Shown: positions 28,901 through 41,600 of the stretch, piece after piece | How the letters are laid out: every line of letters begins with the position of its first letter | Numbering within the stretch: the first letter of the stretch is position 1 | Source of the DNA: Nilaparvata lugens | Lineage: Eukaryota; Arthropoda; Insecta; Hemiptera; Delphacidae | Length of the DNA: 64,000 bases | Direction of reading: 5' to 3' | Assembly (NCBI RefSeq): GCF_014356525.2 | Contig: NC_052514.1 | Location: forward strand, 3,240,046-3,304,045 | The notes under the pieces: model-generated | What the model was told of the DNA's origin: nothing | Seen by the model: only the letters and a program-made list of their open reading frames with translations | The model's database searches: none | Program-made: the position numbers and the translations under genes

Positions 28901-31900
28901 ATATTGTAAACGTTTTTTAGGCAATTTTATTTTAGCAGTCCCCTTTTTGATCATTGGATAGGTACGGTCCCGGCTGATATACTTAAATAAGAATCGTGAG
29001 GCCCATTGCCTGCCTAAATCAATATGCCTTTTCAGGCAAGGTTGAATTAGGGACTCCTCACCAGTAAAAGCTATACGAATATTAAAAATTATTATTATAG
29101 ATTACTGTAACACATATGACATGTACAAAGTGTATTCAAACAGGCGAACTAATTCTAATAATCATTGTTGATAAACTATATTGCTAGAATAAACAGGTTC
29201 TGTTATGGTACCTACTTTAAAAAACACATAGCCTATTTTAAAATGGATAAATATCTATTAATTATAAAAGGTAACTAGTACCCTTGTTATATTCCAAAAT
29301 GAAACATGATTAGTTTCGACTTGTTCAATAAGGACTCTCTTGACAATGACATAATTAGAAACTGCATGCTCATGCTTATTTTGAATATTTTAGGGTAGGC
29401 CTACTAGTTATTTTCTATAATTAAACATTAAAGTTGCCCTATCAAAATTAATACTCTATTAGGGTATTAATTAGAACTAGAGTAGCCATTCAAACTCCTT
29501 ATTTACTATAATGTTCTAAAAGCTTATTAATTTTAATCAAAGCCTTGGAAATATAGCCTAGAAGGTAGAATTGAAAGTCATTATATTTGATGTGGCTTGG
29601 AACATAATATTTTCAACTTTTGCTTGAGTTATTTTTCATATTCAAAGAATTATTACCCCTTCAATGCAGTACATAAGTACTATTACTTAATTCTTAATGC
29701 AATACATAATTGTGATACCCTATTTTATATCCAATTCAAGTCTATTATTTAACTACACGTTACCTCTAGCATTTGCTAGTCAGCAATGTTAAATAATGTT
29801 ATTATTTCCAAAAAAAGTAGAAGCCTTACAGAACCAAGGAATCACTGTCATTAAAGCTATTATTCAGTGTTTTCTACCAGCACTTGCTGAGTGAATTTTT
29901 GAAGTCATCTATTCATAGTTCTAATGTATGGTCATTCATAAAGTTCAAAATTCACTCAAGATCAAGATGGACAGTTGAGAAGATTGTTTTAAAAACAATG
30001 TATTCACTTATCATTCAGGGAATAGAGCTGTTCATAATATTTGGGATTCCTTCCATAAAGAAATAATTTATGTAACAAAATCTAATAATGTGATAACATT
30101 TTAACATCAAATTATGTATTTAATGTTATCACATTATTAGATTCTGTTACATAAATTATTTCTTTATGGAAGGAATCCCAAATATTATGAACAGCTCTAT
30201 TCCCTGAATGATAAGTGAATACATTGTTTTTTAAACACTCTTCTCAACTGTCCATCTTGATCTCATGTGGTTTCACGTTGTTTTGAAATATTGTATACTG
30301 TAAGCTATTAATGATTTCAAAATTCAGTCAGTTTTTTAATTATTTTAGTCACATACCATAGCTTTATGTCTTACTAATTGAATAACTAACATCAGATCGA
30401 TAATAAAACATCGAAGTGGATAAACTTTTTAAAAAAATGTGAAACTGTATAAAATGACATCGCCTATATAAAGTTTAAAAAATGAGTGGAATTTTATCTT
30501 ACCTAACTTATTCTTATTCTAACTATGGGTTCCAATGACTTTTTCCATCCTGGTCAACAAAAAAGAATTCATATGAATTTCCTTTCGAGCACATTCTCTT
30601 CAATATTTTGTTTGTAAATGGTACCTGAAAAAAGAAACATATTTAATCTTTCAACATATATCCATTTTGGAGATAAAGTGAAGTTAATCATCAATGATAA
30701 TACATAGTTTGGACTTTGAATAAATTAGAAGTGAACTGGGCCTCAATAAACTATTTACATAGTGTATAGTATACTATAGCCTACTTACATTAGGCTATAT
30801 ACTATAGCCTACTTACAAGTATATAGCCTACTTACATTTGTAGCACATAACAGAAAACACTTAAAGTTTTATAATATAAATTAAAACAGGAGACACATGA
30901 CATGGATAGATTAAAAACACTAAAAAACTTACATTACACACTCTCTGCTCAGTCGAGAAAAGGGACACAGTTCCTCGAAAATTTCCGATTCTAATGTAAG
31001 TTTTTCAGTGTTTTTAATCCATCTATGTTGTGTGTCTCCTGTTTTAATTTATACTATTTACATTGATATACCTGAGATCACGCAATATATTGATCAATAG
31101 AGCATGAATAAGTGTTTCAAATACATTACTATTTTAGTTTTAAATGAGTTTGGTAGCAATGGTCAACCAGAAAAATAGTACCTATTTCATCTTTTTTCAA
31201 TGGCAGTCTTTCAATATTCAATTACACTGACTCTGATCAAGTTATTTCTATAACAATCTATGTAATTTTGTTTCCAAGTGAATTTAAATTAACTAAAAGA
31301 AGATTAATTTATGGATAGGTACCAAAGACAAAGTAAATGTTCTCATAGTCAGGTTAGTTTTGTTATTGTATTGATAAACTATGGGTTGAAATATTTTGAG
31401 GTGCAACAATGATAATGGAATTTTAGGACTTAGAATGTAATGAAATACTTCAAAGTCAAATGATGATGTTATTTTCAATAAATCGGTTTGTGAAAACTAC
31501 TAGCTGCATTATAAAAATGTATTTTGTGATTAGGCCAACTCAATGAAAGTGTAAAAGATTGTTAGCATGAAATGCTATCTTATCTTATCATGTAAAATTC
31601 AAAATGTTATCTTGGTTGAATAATGTTTTGAATCTGATCATTTCATGTTAATTTAATCAAGCAAGCTTGAATGAGTTTAAATCTAAATAGTTGATTAGAT
31701 TTCTCTCTTTCTTGTGATAATTCTCTACCATACACAAACTGGCTAGTCTAGGCTTTACATTATTATTAAATACTAGAAGTTATACTTCAAATAAATAAAT
31801 AAAAATTCGTCAACTTCTAACTTCTTGAAAAACGAAAAAGATAGCAATTTAGACCTAGAGACTAGGTTATTAAAGGCCTACTAAAGTAGACTACCTGAAT

Positions 31901-34900
31901 AAAAATTGTAAACATGCTGGTAGGCTACTTATAAAAATTATATTAATTGTGTACGGTAGATCTAGCCTACTTTATTATGAGAATTTAAGTCTACTTACTT
32001 GAATCCTCTATCACATCAGCAATTTTTAACCATTTTCTATTTTTCAAATAGGTAATTCGTTGTGCAGGTCTGGAAAGTACAAAACTTTGAACTGTCGCAT
32101 CAAATTTATAACGAATTTTACGCCTTTCGGTTGTAAATCCATTTTCAATTTCTCTTGTAGAAATTATAAGAATAAAGAAACCAATGGAAATATTTTATAC
32201 CTCAATTTTCTACTACAAATTAATTTCACAGTATAATAGTAGCAATCCGAAATCTGACAACCAACAGCAAAATAATATATCAAAACAAACCATCCAAAAA
32301 TTAAAGATTGAGGTTAAAAAGAACATGGCGTCTGATCCAGAGAAAGATTCTTCTGCCGGTGTCACGTGATCAGAGCAGAAAAATATTTCGAAGCTGTCTG
32401 TTCCCGTCGACAGAATCCCGATATTAGTTCTTTTTCGACAAAACGGTTCACGAGCAGTGATCGGTCGAAGCAAAATAGCATTGTGATGATAGGCCTTAAA
32501 ATGAACGGCGAAATGAACGACAGTTCGTCTCTGATTTGAACAGTTCTTTTTTTCTGCTCAACTTTCTGCCGATGGGTGAACACTACCATAAGAACAAATG
32601 TTAATTTAAAGTGAATTCTGTCGTCTGCCCGTTACGAAAACACACCTTTAGCCAAGGTTGGCTAACAGTTTCTTTGATTCAAGTAGATGATGAACATGTT
32701 TGACTTTTGGATTCAATTTGAATCTTGAAGGTAAAATCCAACCTACAAATGGGAAAATTATATAAAAACAGTTGTCAATGTAGAATGTATGAAAACAATT
32801 AAGAAACGTATGATGCAAGAAAATTATGAAATGATTAGCTGCGTACAGACTTGAGCGCCACGAACACGCGCATTTCACTTTTCATCAGCTGATTACATCT
32901 GTATTTGTACAGAAACAGATATAAAAAGCGTGGCATCAGCTGATGAAAAGTGAAATGAGCGTGTCCGAGGCGCTCAAGTCTGTACGCAGCTCAAGAAGAG
33001 AACTTTGATTTATTAGATTTTTCAATTCAATTCAATTCATAATTATAGACTTTTGAGGTTATGAAAGCTTGAATACAAGTAAACTTGACATAAAGTTTTC
33101 AAAATCACCCATGTAACTCCAACGTTAAAAAAAACTTGAATTCAAGTAAACTTGACCAATGTCAATTTGCACCCCCACTCTAAATTTAATTGTATTACCA
33201 CTACACCTGCTCTAGAACATGGATTTCCCATAGTTGAGTAGGTTAATTTCCGAAAAATGCAATTTATTTATATTTTTAGTAATTTTCATATATTGTATTT
33301 TTGAATATTATGTACATTTTATTGATTAGATTGTTTATTTGTATATTAATGGAAATAAAATTTATTTGTATTGTATTGTATTGTAATGTAAACGCAGCTT
33401 TGGATCCAGATAAATCGTATTGAAGCCTACCCAACAGATACCTAATTTAAGATCCATATCAAATAAATTGTGTTGTTGCCTACCCAAAAGATACTCATTT
33501 AAGATCCGTATCATATAAATTGTATTGAGCCTACACAAAAGATACTCAATTTAAGATCCGAACCTTGTCGAAACTTATCCAAAAGATACCCAACTTAAGA
33601 TCCGTATCAAATAAATTATATTGAAGCCTACACAAAAGATACTCATTCCAAGATCCGTATCAAATAAATTGTATTGAAGTATACCCAACAGATACTCAAT
33701 TTAAGATCCGTATCAAATAAATTGTATTGAAGTCTACCCAAAAGATACTCAATTTTAGATCCGTATCAAATGAATTGTATTGAAACCTATCCAAAAGAAA
33801 CCCAATTTGAGATCCGTATCAAATAAAACGTATTGAAACCTATCCAAATGATACCCAATTTAAGATCCGTATCAAATAGATTGTATTGAAGCCTACCCAA
33901 AAGATACTCAATTTAAGATCCGTATCAAATAAACCATGTCGAAACTTATCCAAAGGATATCCAACTTAAGATCCGTATCAAATAAATTGTATTGAAGCCT
34001 ACCCAAGAAGATACCTAATTTAACATACATATATTAGTTTATACAAAAGTTTTATGAGGGTCTTTAACGCAAGAGTTAGATATAGAGTAATAATAATAAT
34101 ATCGAGTGACCTGGCTGGCTCAGGTCTGGTGTCAGAGTTTTCAGGTCGCAAACTGATCAATTTCAGGGCCTCTGACATGACCTAACGACTGCTTTTCAGG
34201 CAGCCGGGACCGACGATTTAACGTGTCCATCCGAAACACGGATGTGGAGTTAAGACACAAGTGAGCGAGCGTAGCGAGCAAACGTGTGTATTAAACATCT
34301 CACGAGTGCTTTAAAACTATTAAGACCATTTGAGGACTATATAAGACCTATTTAAACAATTAGGTGATTTAAAACTAACAAGACCATATGAAACTATTGT
34401 ATACACTATTTTATGTACGACCATTCAAGTAAAGTATCATATTGCTGACCTGTTGTGAAGTTAGAAATCAATCAAGTAGCCAATATGGTGAAAAAATTGA
34501 AGTATTCAAATCCAAATTCAAATATTTTCTATTCAACAAATGTACAGATACATTGAATAACGTCATACATAATAAAATAACAAAACACACAAAACAGTCA
34601 ATAAGAGATTCATCACAATCAAATATGTAAAAATTCTTCAAATGAATATAAGGACAATCCTATCAGATATTTTTTCAGCTTGGCTCTAAAATTGTCAACT
34701 CCTCTATGGACTTTAAATTTCGGGGCAGCATGTTAAAATATTTATCTCCCATGAAAGTTGTCTTCATTAAAAAAAATCTAGATTATGTCTCTGTACGATT
34801 CTACCGGATCTAGTATTATATCTATGTGAAATACTACTTCTTTTCTAATTCAGTGAATTTTTTAAAGTACATTATGACATCAAAAACATATTGCCCATAG

Positions 34901-35591
34901 ACTGTCAATATGCCTAGCTGAGAAAACATTTGTTTCACCGAGTCCCTCCTTTTAATGTTCATGATAATTCTCATTGCTCTTTTCTGCTGAACTAATATTT
35001 TGTCCAAGTTTTTTTTTTCTATGTGCAGCCATAGATACACAGGCCGTACGCTATATTGGAATGAACCAATGCGTAGTAAATTGCTTTCAGAGCATTCAGC
35101 CCACACACATTGGTCATACGCCTAAGAAAATTGGTGAAAAGCTACTCAGAGAGAGTATTAGAAATACTGAAACCATACAAACTGAAAAAATGACGTACTG
35201 AATTCTTGACGAACTGAAAACTTGATAAACTGAGAAATTGTTAAACTGAAAACTTGACGAACTAATGACTTGATGGACTAACAAACCTGACGAATTGAAA
35301 ACTTAACGGAATGAGAACTGGTCGCAATGAAAACTTAACATACCGAAAACATGATAAACTGAAATCTTGGCGAATTGAAAACTTGTCAAACTGAGAGTAT
35401 GATTAAGTGAAAACTTGATTAACTGAAAACTTGATTAACTGGAACCTGCTGCCAGCATAAAAAATCTGGTGTGGTACACTCACACAACTTTCCTTGCTCA
35501 TTGAACTGTAAGCCCCGTTAACGAGAATAATTTAGGGGAATAACATAATGACGATTGGCGGCAACATAATTATTTGAAACTACGATCAGAC

Positions 35592-35645
<54 letters not shown>

Positions 35646-38600
35646 GTTTTTAGAGTACTTTTTCCTTTGTGTGAATTGTGAAATTCGATGATTTTTTTCA
35701 AGTCGTCAAAACAGCTGTTCTACAGATGAAATATCTCGACTATGTGTTCTTTTTATGAACTGCTCTACCTACCTACCTACCTCATGCACGAGAAGGTAAG
35801 GAGGTAAAGTCCATTTTTCAAGGATGGGGTGGACCCCACATTAGTTTCCCAGAAAGGAGACTCATGCTAGTTGATAGAGCTGATAAATAACTATACAGGG
35901 TATGAATTTGAAAAAAATCGGTCAATTCACTTTTGAGAAAATCGTGAAAAACATGGTTTTTTAGTAATTATCCGCCATTTTTCTCAAGAATATTACGGAG
36001 CTCCTGAAATTTTCCCAGAAAATCCAGAAATGAGACTCATGTCAGTTGATAGGGCTAATAAATAGCTAGCTATCCATGGTATAAATTTGAAAAAAAATCG
36101 TTAGAGCCGTTTTCGAGAAAAACATGGTTTTTTAGTAATCATCCGCCATTTTGAATTCAATTTTATTGAATTTCTTATTGTCGGATCCTCATGGTCTATA
36201 AGGACCTTAAGTTTAAAATTTCAAGTCAATCGGTTGATTAGGAATGGAGTTATCGTGTTCACAGACATATACACATACACACACACATAGACCAACACCC
36301 AAAAATCATGTTTTTGTACTCAGGGGACCTTGAAACGTATAGAAAATTTGAAATTAGGGTACCTTAATTTTTTTTGGAAAGCAATACTTTCCTTACCTAT
36401 GGTAATAGGGCAAGGAAAGTAAAAACCCCTGTTATGCGATTGATTGTGGTGCAGTAATGTTTATATTATAACATGGTCGTAGATAAAACAAATTGTATTG
36501 TTGCCTACCCAAAAGATACGGATGCGTCATCTGCCAAATGAGCGGCCTGAACTTCATGACAGATATGAATCTTCCCAGGTTCTTCACCTCGTTCCGCAAA
36601 TACTCGTTGTGCAGAATGCCAGACAAGTAGAACAGTTTAGCGCCTGCGTACACCTCCGTCCAGAAGCGATGTTTCAGCGTTTTTTTCGTCTTCTTCAACG
36701 CTTTCGTATTCTTCAGCATGTCAAGATGCGTCAGAACGCCCATTATTTTCGGCATACCATGTACCTGGAAAATCAATTCAAATTGCTAAATTCCATAGGA
36801 CATTTACTGAGATTTTGTTGTTAATTGACCGAACGTAGTGAGGTCTATGTTTCAACTCGATTTGCTTTTGTCTGTCTGTATGTAAAGCGATTACGGCCAA
36901 ACGCGTCGATAGAATTCGATGAGATTTGGCAGGAATATTCCTTTTTCAACTGCGCGTCGATGTATACACAAGGTTTTTTGAAATTTTGCATTTTAAGGAT
37001 AATATGGAAATAAAATGAATTCCTCCATCCTCCATACAGTTATCACTGTATATATCATCTACTTTGAAGTTAGGATCAATATTATACTATAGAATTAATC
37101 AGAATCATCAGTTGACAAGTGGATTATTCATTGCACAGTTTTTAAGAGTAAATTATGATTCAACTGTGAATTGTGATTCAACTGAATCAACTAGAACAGG
37201 TGACATCAGATCTTGTGGATGAGAAAACTGCGTGAGGTCTAATGTTCACAGAACTACTAGTATATTACTTATGAGTTTACATTGATAACTGACTGAGTGC
37301 CGGTTGCACAGAAGCAGGTTAAATTTTAACCGTGATTAAATTCCACGAGAACCAATCGGAGAAGCCGTCTTTTCAAAAACGCCTTGTACTTGAAATGATA
37401 AAATCAAAGAATTTCTATTGTAATTTTATTGACAGTGTTTTGGAAATAAAATAGATATACCTAATTTGATAAGTATGATGCCAGCTACTAACGTATACTT
37501 CCATCGAGCATTCTCGACTGACAGGCGAACAGTATTGTGTAACAGATGACCTGCAAGAGCACTCAAACTATTCCACACTAAAGTTACTACATCAGACTAT
37601 AGTTACTAATACGCGTCCCGTATCTTTGCCTCGGTGACTTTGAAACTGCATATAGGCAAGGTATGGTTCGCGGAGTAATATTCACGGCGTTGCAAAAACA
37701 TCAGGCTTCAGAGACCCTAGATGGAGGCTAGATTAAGCTCCCTACAGAGGTTCCTTGAAGGAATCTCCCTACACACAGAGGTTCTTCATGAATGAGAGAG
37801 TTGCAACTTATCACCAACAATGGAAAGAGCATGTTGCTTAACCAAAAGATACTCAATTTAAGATCCGTATGGGAGGAAATAGAAAGGAATGAAATAGAAA
37901 TGTGACAAAAATTACAAATACAAAAAATACAATCGAAAAGAGATCACTTTTTAGTACTCGCACTTATTAAATCTTGAATGAAAAAGACTAAGACATTGTC
38001 AAAAAACCACTGATTTATTGATAATTAGAAAGACCGGTTTCGGTTATTACGCCATTGTCAATCTCTGATAAACTAAAACTTAATACAAGAGCAGCAGAAT
38101 TTATACTAGTAGGCGAGTACTGCTATTGGTCAAGGGCATGAACGCCTGCCATTGGCCTAGCTAGACAGTCTCCTTCCACTCAACGGTGTGACAAAATGGC
38201 GGCTTAAGCAACAGAATCGCCATGATAAAAAAATTAACTTTCAGTACAAAATAAGAACCAAGAAAACAAGTGTGAAAGATAATAAAACAAAATATGTAAA
38301 TGGAAAACTATTGACTAATGTATGCTTACAATTTTATGATAAAACTAAATTTGTAGTGTTGTATTAGTTGAAATGAATCTGGTCATTAAAACTATACTGG
38401 GAATTTTCCTTAATTACTCTTGTTATTTCTAAAGCCTCTAGAATATTCAAAGATCTGCCTTTGTTATTAACATGCAGAAACTCAACATTCTCTTTAACTG
38501 TGAACTTGTGATTATTTGTTATCAAATGTTCTGCAAAGTGAGATTCCCCATTTTGTTTATTCCAATCTCTGATGTGTTCTTTAATTCTACTTTTGAAACT

Positions 38601-41600
38601 TCTACCAGTCTGACCCACATAACAAGCATTACAATCATCACATTTAAGTTTGTACACCCCGCTTTTATCCCAAATATCAATTCTGTCTTTACTCCAGCTA
38701 AATAGACTATTTAAAATCGGTTCGGTCTTGAAAGCAACATGAAATCCATTCCTCTTCAATTCCCTACCTATCTTATCAGATACAAGGCCTAAATATGGGA
38801 TTGTTATCCAAGTCTTATCCTCACAGTTTGACCCTACAAAGCTAGAATTTTGATTGAAATTTGTTATTAAATCTAATGAACCATCAAATGTATGTTTAAT
38901 GATCCATCAGATCTGATTAGTGTCCTAGAAACTGGGTCTGATAACTTTATCATGAGACTGGTATGGAGGAGAATGAATCCTGAGGAAAGATCACTGGGAA
39001 TAGAAAACGAAAACAATACTGTACTTACTTGACAAATGTTGAGAAATTCGAATATTTCCATCTCGAAGCCAAACGACGCATCTATTAGTAACAGAACTAA
39101 ATCAGCTATCTTGGCCAAGTCAATCATGCTGTTGATATCGTTGTTGCATTCCATGAACGTGATTCGCCTTTTCTTACCTAGAAATCGAATTGAAAAAAAA
39201 CTATAAAAAAAATGCATGGTTGCCTGTAAAGTTGGTATACGGGCGAAAGTTTTACGTGACAACGACTTTGAGTGGTAAAATAATTTTAATGTGAATATTC
39301 ATTCCTATAGTAGGAAGAAGGATGAAATAATAGTAACAATTTAAAACATTTATTTATACAAAGAATTATATTTAAAACATTAATTTATACAAAGAATCTC
39401 ACACTGAATTTCATATTAACAAAATTTTATTTTTACCTTCACACATCCTCAACAAAATCACTCTGTCTCTCTCGCTCTTAGGCGGGCTAACAGTGCTCGA
39501 TTCAATTTTTTACATAGCAAGTCGCGCTCATTTTTTTCAAGTTAAACAAATTATTATTGGCTAAGAAACGATTTATACTACTTTTGTGATTGAAAACTAC
39601 CACAACATTGTGAATACTACAACATAACCTATTCACTTATACCTATTATACTTACACTTATACCTATTCACTTATACTTATTCACATAACCTATTCACTA
39701 AGTAGTGGCGCAGTCGCAGGAGATTGCTTCGTTTCACTCTCTCTCCAGGTGAAGCGTTGCTCGCCACTGCTCCTATTCGTGCTCTTTCCAGACGACCGTG
39801 AACCGAAACGAACGCTCTCACTCGCTCTCATTGTGAGCGCATAACGTGGGAACGTAACGCAGTTTCTTGAAGTGTCACCCGGCAAACCAATTTATAAGAC
39901 GTTGTCACGTCAAAAATTATGGAACTCAACTCTTTTTAAAAGCGGATACTTGAATTATCAAGAAGCTAATTCAATTCATTTTTTTATTGCCACAAATAAT
40001 CATATACATATTCAATAGTAATTAAACAAAAACAAATCAAGAAAATATATTTCCCCACTTAGACTAAGGTACTAAGACTATTATACATGTAATTGGTAAT
40101 ACAAATACACAAGTGATGAGTAAGCTATACTACATGTTATTATTAATATACAAATACACAAGTAATAAATAATACTATACTGAGATTCACGTTATAGTGT
40201 CAGGGAAATTATAGGAAGACATTGTTGCCATGTTTGTTTTTCATTGCCTGCTTTAGGAGATAATACCTCCGTTTATGAGATAATACCTCCTAATATATAT
40301 TAAAGTATTATCCTTCATATATTATATAAATGAGATTCAATTCATGCCGATAGATCTGATAGAATATAAGTTGTTGATTTTAGTTAATAATGCTAAAATC
40401 ACTTTGCTTATATGAGCTACTCGATTCAAATTAAAACTTTTAGTACCCTCTTATTAAAAACATTAAAGCATTTCAAAGGTACTAAAAGTTTAAAATTGTT
40501 TTTATTTAATAATGCCATAATAATTCCACCCCGATAATTATTATATACTTTCATCAAGAAAAATATTTTACAGAGTTCAGTAATAATAGTTATATTTGTA
40601 AAAGAATAACTCAATAACCATTGGATAAAATAATTTTTTGGTGGTACCAATCTTCATCCTCTTCTTCTTCATCGTGTGTTCCTCTTCTTCTTTTGTCAAG
40701 TGTTCCTCTTCTCCTTTTATCATGTGTTCCTTCTTCTCCTACTTCATCGTCATACATCATGTCTTCTGTCTTCTTCTTCAACATCATACCTTCTTCATGT
40801 CTTCTTCTTTTTCTTCAAAATGTGTTATTTTCCTCCTTCATGAGGGTTAAGTGTAAGAGAGGGCCGACTGCGCCCTAACTTCGCCCTCCTAGGTCAAAAA
40901 TAAAGGCAGTCATTTTATTCTATTCATCATCATCATCCCAAATTCCAACCCAATCAATTGAATTGGGTGGTTTTTCAGACGATTCGACATGGCAGGAATC
41001 TCTCCGATTGGCAGATTGGGTTGGCATTGGGGAATCAACCGTTCGGAGAGATTCTGCCCTGCCGACTCGTCTGAAAACCACCTAATGTGGTCTCGCCCTA
41101 ATTATGATTGACTAGCAGGTAACCCGTGCTCCGCAAGAGGCTAATTAAAAACTTGACCAACTGAGATCTTGAAGAATTTTAAAATAGGTGAATAACCATC
41201 CTCAGTAAATTGCGAATCTATATGTAAAATTTCAAATTATTCAGTCCAGTAGTTGAGACGTGATGATGCGTGTGTTTCCTATCCCGTACATGTATAGGCC
41301 GATTCTTTTCAAATTTCAAATTCAAATTTTATTCAACCAATTCATAATATTTACAAATTATGAGAGAAAAATCATACAGCTTAACAACATTAAAGTAATA
41401 ATTATAAAGTACATATAAGTCTACGGTAATTTATTAAACAATAACTTCAGACAAGAATTCGAACATGCTAAACCAAGACTAATTTGTGAATTTGGATAGA
41501 AAATCCAAATCTTTCCTTTATTATAATATTATATTATTGAAGTGCCAAGACGGACGTGAACGGCCCTCAACAGGATTATAACTTGCCACGGGAGATGTGG

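Larger units (their letters stand above)
28350..33400. other. AT-rich part of BMS1 intron 5
   Basis: Besides the inverted repeats at 29960 and 30866, the MITE at 32838 and the two candidate nested exons, it contains a diverged SINE-like piece at 28955-29090 (GGTCCCGGCTGATAT, GCCCATTGCCTGC). The phrase GTTTTCGTAACGGGCAGA occurs inverted at 28270 and 32620. No other coding signal. Confidence 0.5.

Noticed and set aside
33403..34025. CRISPR-like array
   Set aside because: Contiguous 53-bp tandem repeat without spacers in a eukaryotic intron; a minisatellite.
35599..35642. TATA promoter
   Set aside because: It is a (TA)n microsatellite.
36498..36824. 108-codon plus-strand frame
   Set aside because: Antisense to BMS1 exon 5.
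40621..40878. Ser-rich frames
   Set aside because: CTTCTTC-type low-complexity repeat.
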